Part shown: piece after piece, positions 8,335-16,224 of the stretch
Layout: every line of letters starts with the position of its first letter
Numbering within the stretch: the first letter of the stretch is position 1
Assembly (NCBI GenBank): GCA_041653595.1
Contig: JBAZFB010000004.1
Span: 49,930 to 113,929 of the forward strand
DNA length: 64,000 nucleotides
Direction: 5' to 3'
Source: Candidatus Omnitrophota bacterium
GTDB taxonomy: Bacteria; Omnitrophota; Gorgyraeia; Pluralincolimonadales; Pluralincolimonadaceae
Position numbers and translations under genes: made by a program
The notes under the pieces: model-generated
What the model was told of the DNA's origin: nothing
What the model saw: only the letters and a program-made list of their open reading frames with translations
Database searches by the model: none

Positions 8335-8997
8335 ATGCCGCGATACACAGCCAAAGAGATATTAAAGAAACTCAAATCCCTTTCGAACCCCAAAAATATC
8401 GAGGGAATGTCGCGCTTCGGCATCAGTTCCAAAAATACCCTCGGCGTATCTATACCAAATCTCAGGAAGATAGCGAAAGAGACAGGCAAAGACCACGCGC
8501 TCGCGCAAAAACTGTGGGCATCAGGCATCCACGAGGCGCGCATCCTCGCCGGTATGGTAGCCGATCCCGATAAGGTCACGCACAAAGAGATGGACAAGTG
8601 GGCGAAGGATTTCGATTCGTGGGATGTCTGCGACCAGGTATGTTCGAACCTTTTTTCTTATACGCCGGTCGCCCACAAGAAGACCATCGAATGGAGCAGG
8701 AAGAAAGAAGAATATTATAAGCGGTCGGGTTTCGCGCTGATGGCCTGCCTCGCGGTCCATGACAAGAAGGCGAAAGACGCGGCATTCATGGTTTATTTTC
8801 CCGTAATAAAGAGGGAGTCTACCGACGAGCGCAATTACGTCAGGAAAGCCGTCAACTGGGCCCTGCGCCAGATCGGCAAGCGCAACTCGAAACTCAGGAA
8901 AGCCGCGCTTAAAGCTGCCAAAGAGATATATAATATAGACTCGAAGGCCGCCCGCTGGATCGCCGCGGACGCGATAAGGGAGTTAAAGAATAGATGA
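8335..8997 (+). CDS. DNA alkylation repair protein, AlkD-like HEAT-repeat glycosylase
   Basis: Predicted HEAT-like repeat protein of 220 residues related to AlkC/AlkD glycosylases, which remove N3- and N7-alkylated purines from DNA. Seen: helical repeats throughout, the family pattern LGVSIPNLRKIAKE (about residues 40-53), HEARILAG, then WAKDFDSWDVCDQVCSNLF, where the Asp and Trp residues correspond to the catalytic/DNA-binding concave surface. The C-terminus YVRKAVNWALRQIGKRN matches too. It begins three bases after the TM1266-like gene and overlaps the deaminase gene by four bases, so it lies inside an operon with nucleotide-damage-related neighbours. Cytoplasmic. Some relatives have non-repair roles; activity is inferred. 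Confidence 0.82.
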   Translation: MPRYTAKEILKKLKSLSNPKNIEGMSRFGISSKNTLGVSIPNLRKIAKETGKDHALAQKLWASGIHEARILAGMVADPDKVTHKEMDKWAKDFDSWDVCDQVCSNLFSYTPVAHKKTIEWSRKKEEYYKRSGFALMACLAVHDKKAKDAAFMVYFPVIKRESTDERNYVRKAVNWALRQIGKRNSKLRKAALKAAKEIYNIDSKAARWIAADAIRELKNR

Positions 8998-9461
8998 GCA
9001 GGAGATTCATGCTCCTGGCCGTTAAAGAGGCCGCGAAGAACCTCAAGAAGATGGGCGGCGGGCCGTTCGGCGCCTGCATCGTCAAAGGTAACAGGGTGAT
9101 TGCCGTTGCGCGAAACTCCGTCCTGAAAAATGACGCGACATGCCATGCCGAGATGAATGCCATACGTCTTGCCTCGCGCAAATTAAAGACCTTCGACCTT
9201 TCAGGATGCGTTATTTATTCTACGACAGAGCCGTGCCCGATGTGTTTTTCCGCGATACACTGGGCCCGGATAGATAAGATAATCTACGGCACGTCGACGA
9301 AAGACGCCAAAAAGATCGGTTTCAACGAGCTCGAGATAACCGACAGCCGTCTCAAATCCCTGGGAAAGAGCAGGGTAAAACTTGTCCCGGGATATATGCG
9401 TAAAGAATGCCTCGAACTCCTCAATAAATTCAATGGACTTCCAAATAAGAAATTATATTAA
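8994..9461 (+). CDS. Nucleobase/nucleoside deaminase (guanine deaminase-like)
   Basis: Zinc-dependent deaminase of the cytidine deaminase fold, 155 residues. Seen: the zinc and catalytic motif CHAEMNAIR (His51, Glu53) and EPCPMCFSAI (Cys81, Cys84), plus the N-terminal GGGPFGACIV. The order and spacing look like Bacillus-type guanine deaminase (GuaD), which makes xanthine; a tRNA adenosine deaminase (TadA) role is less likely because the usual TadA N-terminal pattern is missing. It overlaps the AlkD-like gene by four bases at the start and its end overlaps the next small gene by 29 bases. Substrate is inferred from similarity only. Confidence 0.8.
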   Translation: MSRRFMLLAVKEAAKNLKKMGGGPFGACIVKGNRVIAVARNSVLKNDATCHAEMNAIRLASRKLKTFDLSGCVIYSTTEPCPMCFSAIHWARIDKIIYGTSTKDAKKIGFNELEITDSRLKSLGKSRVKLVPGYMRKECLELLNKFNGLPNKKLY

Positions 9462-9996
9462 GATCTACCTCTGGGCAGTCGCGATCTCCCTGGTCGCCTT
9501 CTTCGCCTATAACATCCTCCAGGAAGTCTTCGGCGGCGAGCAGGCCCGGATAAAAAAATTCATAATGACCGGGAAAGCCCGTATCGAGAAGAAGAACATC
9601 CTCGGCATCTCGGATATGGTCTCCTTCAACTACAAGGACAAATACGGCAATGACCGCCCGGCTATTGTCTACGGCGCGAAGGGTTTCGTCTCGTATTATA
9701 AGGATGTCTTCATAAATATCGAGAGCGTCGATATAAAACTGAACGCGGCGAAGACAGAGGCGGACGTGGAAGTGGTCGCCCTGATAATAGGCCGCACCGG
9801 CGGGGGGACATCGGAAACGATAATGCAGGGGCTGGAAGGGGAGAAGGATAAGTTCAGGCTGAGGCTCATCAAAGAAGAAAACGGCTGGAAGCTCCTTGAG
9901 TTGGAATTCCTCCAGCCGCTAAATGTGATGGGCGAGACTATCGGCTGCGTCCCAGCGCCTTGTCGAGATTATTCTGGAGATCCGCCTTCTTCCTGA
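9433..9996 (+). CDS. Hypothetical protein with one N-terminal membrane segment
   Basis: I do not recognise a family. With ATG 9433 as the start the protein has 187 residues: a membrane anchor at about residues 10-27 (YLWAVAISLVAFFAYNI), then a predicted soluble alpha/beta part with a SnoaL/NTF2-like feel (RIKKFIMTGKARIEKKN near the start, strands in the middle). It could be a secreted or membrane-anchored NTF2-like domain, a tentative view. An ATG at 9382 lies deep in the deaminase gene and is less likely. The last 59 bases overlap, tail to tail, with the convergent peptidyl-prolyl isomerase gene, so the last 20 residues are read opposite that gene and look unconstrained. Confidence 0.55.
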   Translation: MDFQIRNYIKIYLWAVAISLVAFFAYNILQEVFGGEQARIKKFIMTGKARIEKKNILGISDMVSFNYKDKYGNDRPAIVYGAKGFVSYYKDVFINIESVDIKLNAAKTEADVEVVALIIGRTGGGTSETIMQGLEGEKDKFRLRLIKEENGWKLLELEFLQPLNVMGETIGCVPAPCRDYSGDPPSS

Positions 9997-11386
9997 GCTC
10001 GTTGAACCAGGTTATCGAGGCGAAATATCTCTTCTGCTCCGCCATCATCTTCTTCAATTTATCTTTTTCTTCCTGGTATTTCTTCTCGTCTATGGGGACT
10101 ATCGAATCCTGTTTCACGATCGCGTATCCGTCATGGACCCTGACCGCGTCGCCGAATACCTCGCCCTGTTTTAAGGAGAACGCGGCTTCCGCGAACTCGG
10201 GCGCCACGCCGAGTCCTTCTATATATTGTCCGCGCGCGAACGCGTCGGTCTTTTTGACGGATAGCGACAGCCCTTTCGCGGCCGACTCGAATGACTCTTT
10301 CTTTTCGATAGAGGCCTTTATCGCCTTCAGGGCTTCCTGCGCCTTGGTTTTTGCCGTCGCATCAGCTTTCTCCGCCTTTAAACTTTTTTCGACGGCATCC
10401 TTTACCTCGGCGAGGGCGGCCTGGCGCTCCGGCTTCTTTTCCTTTATCTTTATTATATATACGCCGGTCTTCGTTTCGATGGGGCTGCTGACCTGGCCCT
10501 CGGCAAGGGAGAGCGCGGTGTCCGCGAATTTGAGGTCGTATCCTATGGTCGGGATATTCGTCTCCCTGTTAAAAAGCCCCGTCTCTTTTACCGCGAGCGA
10601 GAACTTCTTTGCGGCCGCCGCGAGGTCCGTGTTCGCGGCTAATTCGTAGGAGACATCCTTCATCTCTTTCCTGATCTTTTGTTTAGTCTCTTCCTTGTCG
10701 TCCGGGAACGGCTTGGCGATGTATTCCGCGTTCACCTGCGCGGGTATCTTAAAGGCCTCTTTGTTCTTTTCGAAATAGGCCTTTATCTCGTCTTCGGCCG
10801 CCGCGGCCTTCGGAAGGTTATCGGCGGTCTTGAACAACGCGTAATCGGCTTTCGCCTTTTCGTTCAGGAATTTATATTCCTTGAGGACTTCATCGTCGGT
10901 GATCTTCGCGTCGCCGCTGTGTTTTTCGATCAGCTTGTCTATCGCCAGGTTCTCTTTGACCTGTCCCTCGAACTCAGCAGGGGTGAGGCCGAGGCTGTAT
11001 TTCAGTATCTCCTCGTATTGCCTCTTGCTGAACCTGCCGCTCTTGTCGTTGAAGGCGGTTATTTCCTTGACGGAATCGACGATCTCCTTATCGCTGACTT
11101 TTATGCGCTCTTTTTTTGCCTCGTAGAGCATTATGAGCCTGTTCCATGCCTCGTCCTCGACCACCTTTTGTACTTTCGAATCGTCGGGCAGGTTGCCGTA
11201 CCTCATTTTCAGCTGGGTCGCCGCGGCGTTATAGGCCTTCCGGAAATCGCTTATGGGGACCTTCCTGCCGAATATCTTTCCGGCCGGCGGGTTGGTCTCG
11301 TGTCCGCTGACCGCGTAGAGGCCGATGAAGGCCACTATCAAAATATAAAGAGGCACCCTTGCGTTTTCCCTGATCTGTTTGAGCAT
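9938..11386 (-). CDS. SurA/PpiD-like membrane-anchored peptidyl-prolyl isomerase chaperone
   Basis: Periplasm-facing folding factor of 482 residues. Seen: an N-terminal anchor (about residues 11-28, VPLYILIVAFIGLYAVSG), a SurA-N-like helical region with KVPISDFRKAYN, and parvulin-like segments with the TGVYIIKIKEK pattern at about 325 and HDGYAIVKQDS near 425. Charged helices (KAEKADATAKTKAQEALKAI) link the two. I chose the ATG at 11386, which has AAGGAGAACC right before it; a longer frame begins at 11584 but would cross the promoter. It stands alone on the minus strand between plus-strand genes and has its own promoter. Likely client: outer-membrane proteins, as for BamA encoded later in the window. 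Isomerase activity is inferred. Confidence 0.82.
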   Translation of the reverse strand: MLKQIRENARVPLYILIVAFIGLYAVSGHETNPPAGKIFGRKVPISDFRKAYNAAATQLKMRYGNLPDDSKVQKVVEDEAWNRLIMLYEAKKERIKVSDKEIVDSVKEITAFNDKSGRFSKRQYEEILKYSLGLTPAEFEGQVKENLAIDKLIEKHSGDAKITDDEVLKEYKFLNEKAKADYALFKTADNLPKAAAAEDEIKAYFEKNKEAFKIPAQVNAEYIAKPFPDDKEETKQKIRKEMKDVSYELAANTDLAAAAKKFSLAVKETGLFNRETNIPTIGYDLKFADTALSLAEGQVSSPIETKTGVYIIKIKEKKPERQAALAEVKDAVEKSLKAEKADATAKTKAQEALKAIKASIEKKESFESAAKGLSLSVKKTDAFARGQYIEGLGVAPEFAEAAFSLKQGEVFGDAVRVHDGYAIVKQDSIVPIDEKKYQEEKDKLKKMMAEQKRYFASITWFNELRKKADLQNNLDKALGRSR

Positions 11387-11437
11387 TTTAGGTTCTCCTT
11401 GGAACCCCCGTTGCGAGGGGGTATATAAAGTCAGGAC

Positions 11438-11466
11438 ATTATAACAGGAAAACCGGGGACAGGCAA
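11438..11466 (-). promoter_or_regulatory. Sigma70-type promoter for the PpiD-like gene
   Basis: On the minus strand: TTGCCT (11461-11466), 17-base spacer, TATAAT (11438-11443). The predicted leader holds a GC-rich hairpin (ACCCCC and GGGGGT arms, about 11404-11421) just ahead of the AAGGAG site, which could modulate translation. Confidence 0.6.
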
Positions 11467-11487
11467 CCCCATTTATGGTAAGATAAA

Positions 11488-11517
11488 GTAAACTTTTTGC
11501 GGTCATTATACGTCTAA
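11488..11517 (+). promoter_or_regulatory. Candidate ECF-sigma promoter before the small membrane protein/sigma operon
   Basis: GTAAAC (11488-11493), 17 bases, CGTCTAA (11511-11517). An AAC-containing -35 and a CGTC -10 with this spacing are the common ECF-sigma pattern, which would fit self-activation by the ECF sigma gene encoded two genes downstream. Inference only. Confidence 0.4.
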
Positions 11518-11537
11518 TAAAGTAAAAGGAGGATAAG

Positions 11538-11861
11538 ATGAGGGTATCCCAGGCAATTTTGGCGGCAGCGCTTGTCCTGATCATCGCGTCAAGCTCGGCC
11601 TTTACCGGTTATTATATCGGCAAGACGCAATCAAGGGAGCACGCCTTTGAGAGGTTCCATAAGCTGAAGGAATACGGTAAGGAGCATCCCGAGCAGTTCA
11701 AAAAGATGATGGACCGCAGGCGCGGGCAGATCCGCGAGAGGCTCGGGAAATTGAAAGAGAAGGACCCGGCGAAGTACAGGGAGATAATCCAGGGCCAGAT
11801 CGAGAGGATGGAGTCGACCCTCTCGGAGCTCAAGAAGGACCTGGCGGATACGGGCAAGTAG
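11538..11861 (+). CDS. Small membrane-anchored coiled-coil protein
   Basis: Protein of 107 residues I cannot name. Seen: an N-terminal signal-anchor (about residues 5-28, AILAAALVLIIASSSAFTGY), then a very charged, probably entirely helical periplasmic part rich in Lys, Glu and Arg (for example HPEQFKKMMDRRRGQIRERL). This resembles in general shape the small periplasmic CpxP/Spy/ZraP stress sensors, but no LTxxQ motif is present. The start has an excellent AAAAGGAGGATAAG site. The ECF sigma gene begins 14 bases after its stop, so it is probably a co-transcribed accessory or sensor of the sigma/anti-sigma module. Confidence 0.65.
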   Translation: MRVSQAILAAALVLIIASSSAFTGYYIGKTQSREHAFERFHKLKEYGKEHPEQFKKMMDRRRGQIRERLGKLKEKDPAKYREIIQGQIERMESTLSELKKDLADTGK

Positions 11862-11875
11862 GGGTCGAACCGATA

Positions 11876-12478
11876 TTGGATCCTGAACTTCTGCTTATTG
11901 AACGGGCAAAAAATGGCGAGCGGGCTGCGTTCGACTCGCTTGTGGATATCTACAAGGGGAAGGCGTTCGCCCTCGCTTACAGTTTTACCGGGAACGCCGA
12001 AGATGCCAAGGACGTGCTGCAGGAGGCGTTCGTAAAGGCGTATTTGAATATCAGGAAATTCCGCGGCGGCTCGGCTTTCTATACCTGGTTTTACAGGATA
12101 CTGGTGAACCAGTGCAGGGACGTCTTAAGGAAGAAGCAGTCCAGGATGAAGGTGCTTGCCGACATGCCTGAGCCCGCGGATGAGGACGATGCGGCGCCGG
12201 TAGAGGCGGTCGAGGGTGGTCCGGACCCGGGAGAGGCGCTCCTCAACAAGGAGATACGGGAAAAAGTCGACGAGGCGATAAATAGGCTGCCGGAGAAGCA
12301 GAAGATGACATTTATATTAAGACATGTGCACGGGATGAAATTGGGCGAGATCGCCGGCGTGATAAAATGCAGCGAGTCGACCGCGAAGGTCCATCTTTTT
12401 CGCGCGACAAAGAACCTGCAAAAGGCGTTATCGCCGTACATAAATACGGAGGGGGGTGGCCAATATGGCGTCGTTTAA
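11876..12478 (+). CDS. ECF-family RNA polymerase sigma factor
   Basis: Sigma-70 family (ECF/RpoE-like) factor of 200 residues that redirects RNA polymerase to stress promoters. Seen: region 2 with DAKDVLQEAFVKAYLNIRKF (about residues 42-61) and FYTWFYRILVNQCRD, then an acidic linker (EPADEDDAAPVEAVEGG), then region 4 with LPEKQKMTFILRHVHGMKLG and a helix-turn-helix ending CSESTAKVHLFRA. The start is TTG at 11876, giving MDPELLLIERAK, which fits the family start; no ATG is available. It overlaps the putative anti-sigma gene by 14 bases, the usual translational coupling for such pairs. A matching ECF-type promoter lies upstream at 11488. Confidence 0.9.
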   Translation: MDPELLLIERAKNGERAAFDSLVDIYKGKAFALAYSFTGNAEDAKDVLQEAFVKAYLNIRKFRGGSAFYTWFYRILVNQCRDVLRKKQSRMKVLADMPEPADEDDAAPVEAVEGGPDPGEALLNKEIREKVDEAINRLPEKQKMTFILRHVHGMKLGEIAGVIKCSESTAKVHLFRATKNLQKALSPYINTEGGGQYGVV

Positions 12479-12827
12479 GGATATTATGGAGATGATGGCG
12501 AAGAAGAAGGTTCCCGAGCCTCAAAAAGAGTTTTGGCTGAAGTTCGACAGGGAACTGCGCGAAAGGCTGGATGCCATAGACAGCCGTAAGTCTAGCCGCG
12601 GCTATGGGTTCGCCGAAAGCCTGGGCTGGGCCTTCTCCGCGATATTCCAGCCCAAGCCGGTCCTTGTCGCGGCGACATTAGTCGTTGCGATCAACCTGAT
12701 GGTCTTCTCCCTGTCATCCGGCGGATCGGGCCTTGTCTCGGTCGCGCTCCTCTCAAGGGATGACCTCGCCGGAGAGTTCGTGCTGACGGAAGAACTGGCT
12801 TCCGGCGAAAATATCGTTGACTTTTAG
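12465..12827 (+). CDS. Putative single-pass membrane anti-sigma factor
   Basis: Protein of 120 residues with a cytoplasmic N-terminal part (helical, KKKVPEPQKEFWLKFDREL), one membrane segment at about residues 66-86 (PVLVAATLVVAINLMVFSL) and a short outer tail. It lacks the HxxxCxxC zinc motif of classical ZAS anti-sigma factors, so the call rests on its position overlapping the ECF sigma gene and on topology. I prefer ATG 12465, which is well spaced from the GGAGGGG site; the in-frame GTG at 12456 sits almost on top of it. It probably holds the sigma factor at the membrane until a signal arrives. Confidence 0.6.
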   Translation: MASFKDIMEMMAKKKVPEPQKEFWLKFDRELRERLDAIDSRKSSRGYGFAESLGWAFSAIFQPKPVLVAATLVVAINLMVFSLSSGGSGLVSVALLSRDDLAGEFVLTEELASGENIVDF

Positions 12828-12845
12828 GCTCGTAGAATATAGAAT
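12817..12845 (+). promoter_or_regulatory. Sigma70-type promoter for hisG, predicted leaderless
   Basis: TTGACT (12817-12822), 17-base spacer, TAGAAT (12840-12845). The -10 ends seven bases before the hisG ATG (12853) and there is no ribosome-binding site, so transcription should begin at or next to the start codon. Confidence 0.6.
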
Positions 12846-12852
12846 ATGAGCC

Positions 12853-13728
12853 ATGTCAAAGCTAAAAATAGGTTTGCCGAAAGGTAGCCTGCAAGAGGCT
12901 ACCTTTAAACTGTTTAAGAAGGCCGGATTTTCCATATCCTCTTCAGAGAGGTCGTATTTTCCTTCGACCGATGACCCGGAGCTTGCCCCTGTCCTGTTGA
13001 GGGCGCAGGAGATGTCGCGGTATGTCGAAGGGGGCATCCTCGATTGCGGCATTACCGGCAATGACTGGATACTCGAGAACAAGTCCGACGTCATCCGCGT
13101 CGAAGAGCTTACCTACGCCAAACAGAGCCTCAATCCCGTAAGATGGGTCCTGGCCGTCCCGGAGAATTCCAATATACGCGGCGTAAAGGACCTCAGCGGC
13201 AAAAGGATAGCCACCGAACTCGTAAATTTCACAAAAGAATATCTTAAGAAGAAGAAAGTCGCCGCCGACGTCGAATTCTCCTGGGGCGCGACAGAGGCCA
13301 AGGTATATTCCGGCCTTGTCGACGCTATCGTCGAACTTACCGAGACCGGCTCGTCGCTGCGCGCGCACAACCTCAAGATCGTCGAGACGCTCTGCACATC
13401 GACGACCCAATTAATAGCGAACAAAAAATCCTGGAAGGACCCCTGGAAGAGGGCGAAGATAGAGAAGATCGCCATACTCCTCAAGGGCGCCATAGCCGCC
13501 GAGGAGAAGGTCGGCCTGAAGATGAACATCGCTAACAAGAACCTGAAGAAGATCCTCGGCATACTTCCGGCCATGCGCAGGCCCACGATCTCGCAGCTTA
13601 GCGTCCCCGGATGGTGCGCGATCGAGACGATCATAGACGAGAAACAGGTGCGCGAGCTCATACCCAAATTGAAACAGGCCGGGGCGGAAGGCATAATCGA
13701 ATACCCGCTCAATAAAGTCATATATTAA
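12853..13728 (+). CDS. hisG: ATP phosphoribosyltransferase, long form
   Basis: Catalyses the first step of histidine synthesis, joining ATP and PRPP. At 291 residues it is the long form: the catalytic domains (about 1-215, beginning [13 protein letters not shown] and containing DCGITGNDW and [14 protein letters not shown], the PRPP-site stretch) plus a C-terminal ACT-like regulatory domain (about 220-291, [18 protein letters not shown]) used for feedback inhibition by histidine. Long-form enzymes do not need HisZ. No other histidine gene is adjacent. It has its own promoter with the predicted start at the initiation codon. PRPP is supplied by prsA further along this window. Confidence 0.95.
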   Translation: MSKLKIGLPKGSLQEATFKLFKKAGFSISSSERSYFPSTDDPELAPVLLRAQEMSRYVEGGILDCGITGNDWILENKSDVIRVEELTYAKQSLNPVRWVLAVPENSNIRGVKDLSGKRIATELVNFTKEYLKKKKVAADVEFSWGATEAKVYSGLVDAIVELTETGSSLRAHNLKIVETLCTSTTQLIANKKSWKDPWKRAKIEKIAILLKGAIAAEEKVGLKMNIANKNLKKILGILPAMRRPTISQLSVPGWCAIETIIDEKQVRELIPKLKQAGAEGIIEYPLNKVIY

Positions 13729-13744
13729 AAGGAGGCAGTACAAG

Positions 13745-13834
13745 ATGCCGTGCGGTAAAAAGCGCAAAAGAAGGAAGATCAGGACTCACAAGAGGAAAAA
13801 GAGGCTCCGCAGGGATAGGCACAAGAAGAAGTAG
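13745..13834 (+). CDS. 29-residue AURKAIP1/COX24-domain (bS22/mS38-like) ribosome-associated protein
   Basis: Very short basic protein beginning MPCGKKRKRRK and ending RHKKK; about two thirds of its residues are Lys or Arg. This closely matches the AURKAIP1/COX24-domain peptides found in Bacteroidota and PVC-type bacteria, related to mitochondrial mS38 and the mycobacterial small-subunit protein bS22. An AAAGGAGGCAG ribosome-binding site lies at the right distance before ATG 13745, which supports translation. It follows hisG by 16 bases. Role inferred: a small-subunit ribosomal component near the decoding centre. It is below most gene-finder length limits and easily missed. Confidence 0.75.
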   Translation: MPCGKKRKRRKIRTHKRKKRLRRDRHKKK

Positions 13835-13861
13835 TCCTTCTTGGGACCCGGCTTTCCACAG

Positions 13862-15394
13862 GTGAAAAAGTATATTTTCGTTGCCATAACAGGGGTGGCC
13901 CTTTTTGCCATAATAAAAGGGTCACCTCTCTATTGCAGGTCTTCCGAGCGCCTCTCCGATTACGATACCCTTTTTTCCGAAGGCCAAAAATCGAAGAGCG
14001 CCGATACGAAGTCCTATGCCCATTTTCTCATGGGCAACATGCTCGACAACGAATCGAAGTTCGAGCAGGCCATCGAGGAATACAAGAAGGCCCTGCAGCA
14101 GGACCCCAAGTCCTCGACCATAAATACGTGCATAGCGCTCGATTACATCCGGCTCAACAAGTCCGAGGATGCGGAGAAATACCTCAATATCGCGATCGAG
14201 AGCGACCCTTCGGACGTCAATGCCCGCTTTACCCTCGCCCTCCTCTACACGATAACGAAGAAATTCGATAAGGCCGCCCAGCAATATGAGGAGATAGTAA
14301 AAAAGGATCCGCACGACATCAAAGCCCTCGCCTCGCTCGCCGATCTTTACGTAGTCCAGAAAAAGATAGAGGAAGCCGCCAAGGTTTACGAGGACATCCT
14401 CAAGGAAGGCAAGGAGTCGGGGCTGATACATTTTACGCTGGGGATCTTTTACACGAAGTTAGGGAAATATGACGATGCGCTCAAGCATTTCGACGCGGCT
14501 GTAAAGCTCAGTCCCGATTATGCCGAAGCGCGCCTGAGCAGGGCGATAATCTGGGAACTTAAGGGCGATTACCCCAAGGCGATAGAGGACTACAAGAAGA
14601 CCCTCGAGGCCGAGCCCCTGAACACGAAGATATACGCCTTGCTTGCGCACGCGTATTACCGCGCCGGAAAAATTGAGGACTCGATCGCGACCTATAAACT
14701 TATCATCGGCCTCGCGCCGGATAAGATAGACGGTTATCTTGAGCTCGCATATGTCTATCTAAATGAAAAGAAGCCGGACGAAGCTCTTAGCCTCCTTGAT
14801 AAGGCGTCCGTTATAAAAAATGAGCCGCGCGCCAACCTGGCCTTTATAGTAAAAGGGATGGCCTATTCGCAGAAGAAGATGCCGGAGGAAGCCATAGCCG
14901 CCTATAAGCGGGCGGTAGAACTCGCGCCGAAGGATGCCGAAGGATATTTTTATTTAGCCTCAGTTTACGAAAGCAGCGGGGATAAAGCGCTCGCCATAGA
15001 AGAATTAAAAAAGGCGATCACGCTCAACCCCGGGCATGCCGACGCGCTTAACTTTTTAGGCTATATGTACGCCGAAGGCGGGACAAATCTCGACGAGGCG
15101 ATAAGCCTGATCAAGCGCGCTATCGATATAAGCCCGAATAACGGCGCCTATATAGACAGCCTCGGCTGGGCATATTTCAAGAAGGGGATGACCGACGAGG
15201 CGATAGACCAGCTCGAGAAGGCGATATCCATTTACGGGAAAGATTCGATACTCTATGACCACCTTGGGGACGCGTATTACAAGAAAGGCCTGACGGCGAA
15301 GGCGGAGGACGCCTGGAAGAAGTCGCTGGAATTGAAAGCCGACCAGCCGTCGATCAAAGAGAAGCTCGAAAGATCGCAGAAAGCCCGGAGATAA
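13862..15394 (+). CDS. Tetratricopeptide repeat (TPR) protein
   Basis: Protein of about 510 residues, nearly all TPR units of 34 residues (around twelve), for example KFEQAIEEYKKALQQDP and KYDDALKHFDAAVKLSPDYAEA. The N-terminus is hydrophobic (KYIFVAITGVALFAIIKG), so it is exported or anchored, probably facing the periplasm. I chose GTG 13862, which puts a lysine pair right before the hydrophobic stretch; the alternative TTG 13841 adds seven residues, and neither has a good ribosome-binding site. It overlaps the transketolase start by one base (TAATG). TPR proteins act as scaffolds, often in outer-membrane or envelope assembly; the partner is unknown. Confidence 0.85.
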   Translation: MKKYIFVAITGVALFAIIKGSPLYCRSSERLSDYDTLFSEGQKSKSADTKSYAHFLMGNMLDNESKFEQAIEEYKKALQQDPKSSTINTCIALDYIRLNKSEDAEKYLNIAIESDPSDVNARFTLALLYTITKKFDKAAQQYEEIVKKDPHDIKALASLADLYVVQKKIEEAAKVYEDILKEGKESGLIHFTLGIFYTKLGKYDDALKHFDAAVKLSPDYAEARLSRAIIWELKGDYPKAIEDYKKTLEAEPLNTKIYALLAHAYYRAGKIEDSIATYKLIIGLAPDKIDGYLELAYVYLNEKKPDEALSLLDKASVIKNEPRANLAFIVKGMAYSQKKMPEEAIAAYKRAVELAPKDAEGYFYLASVYESSGDKALAIEELKKAITLNPGHADALNFLGYMYAEGGTNLDEAISLIKRAIDISPNNGAYIDSLGWAYFKKGMTDEAIDQLEKAISIYGKDSILYDHLGDAYYKKGLTAKAEDAWKKSLELKADQPSIKEKLERSQKARR

Positions 15395-16224
15395 TGGCAA
15401 GACCAAGCCTCGACCAGTTAAAAGATGCGGCTAAAGTGATAAGGAAAGACGTCCTGACGATGCTTTCGGAGGCGGGGTCCGGACATACGTCCGGCTCGCT
15501 CTCATGCGTCGAGATCGTCGTAGCCCTTTACTATTATAAATTGCGTTATGACCCCAAGAATATCAAATGGCCGGAGAGGGACAGGTTCGTCCTTTCGAAG
15601 GGTCACACCTGCCCGACGCTCTACGCGGTGCTCGCGCGCAGGGGATTCTTCCCGTGCGAAACCCTCATGACCGTGCGCAAGCGCGGTTCGATACTCCAGG
15701 GGCACGCGAGCCTCAACACGCCGGGCTGCGAGGCCTCGACCGGCTCGCTCGGACAGGGACTCTCCATCTCAGACGGGATGGCGTTATCCGCGCGCATGGA
15801 CTTCAAGGATTACAGGGTATATTGCCTGTTGGGCGACGGCGAGCTTGACGAAGGGCAGGTATGGGAAGCCGCTATGACCGCCGCGCATTATAAGCTCGAC
15901 AACCTCTGCGCCATCATAGACCTCAACAAGCAGCAGATAGACGGTTGGACGAGCGACATCAAGAACCTCGAGCCGGTAAAAGACAAATGGCTTGCTTTCG
16001 GCTGGCACGTCATAGAGATAGACGGCCATGATTTCAAGCAGATAATGGACGCGCTCGATAAGGCCGAGATGATAAAAGGGAAACCTACGGTGATAATAGC
16101 GCATACGGTAAAGGGCAAGGGCGTCTCGTTCATCGAGAAGAACGCGCCCGGATACCACGGCACGGCGGTCAAGAAGGCCGACCTTGAAAAGGCGCTGAAA
16201 GAAATAGAAGAGGGCCTTAAATAA
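15394..16224 (+). CDS. Transketolase, N-terminal subunit
   Basis: Thiamine-diphosphate-binding half of a split transketolase (276 residues), which moves two-carbon units between sugar phosphates in the pentose phosphate pathway. Seen: GSGHTSGSLSCVEIV near residue 28, FVLSKGH, STGSLGQGLSISDGMA, and the ThDP/Mg motif GDGELDEGQVWEAAM with NKQQIDGW. The C-terminal half is encoded immediately downstream with no spacer, so the two form one enzyme. A DXS function is less likely because of the two-gene arrangement, though the ispE gene is close by. Start ATG overlaps the TPR gene stop. Confidence 0.92.
   Translation: MARPSLDQLKDAAKVIRKDVLTMLSEAGSGHTSGSLSCVEIVVALYYYKLRYDPKNIKWPERDRFVLSKGHTCPTLYAVLARRGFFPCETLMTVRKRGSILQGHASLNTPGCEASTGSLGQGLSISDGMALSARMDFKDYRVYCLLGDGELDEGQVWEAAMTAAHYKLDNLCAIIDLNKQQIDGWTSDIKNLEPVKDKWLAFGWHVIEIDGHDFKQIMDALDKAEMIKGKPTVIIAHTVKGKGVSFIEKNAPGYHGTAVKKADLEKALKEIEEGLK

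Noticed and set aside
9938..9996. Tail overlap of convergent genes as a regulatory antisense region
   Set aside because: The 59-base overlap is at the 3' ends only and may simply reflect loss of the upstream stop in the small unknown gene.
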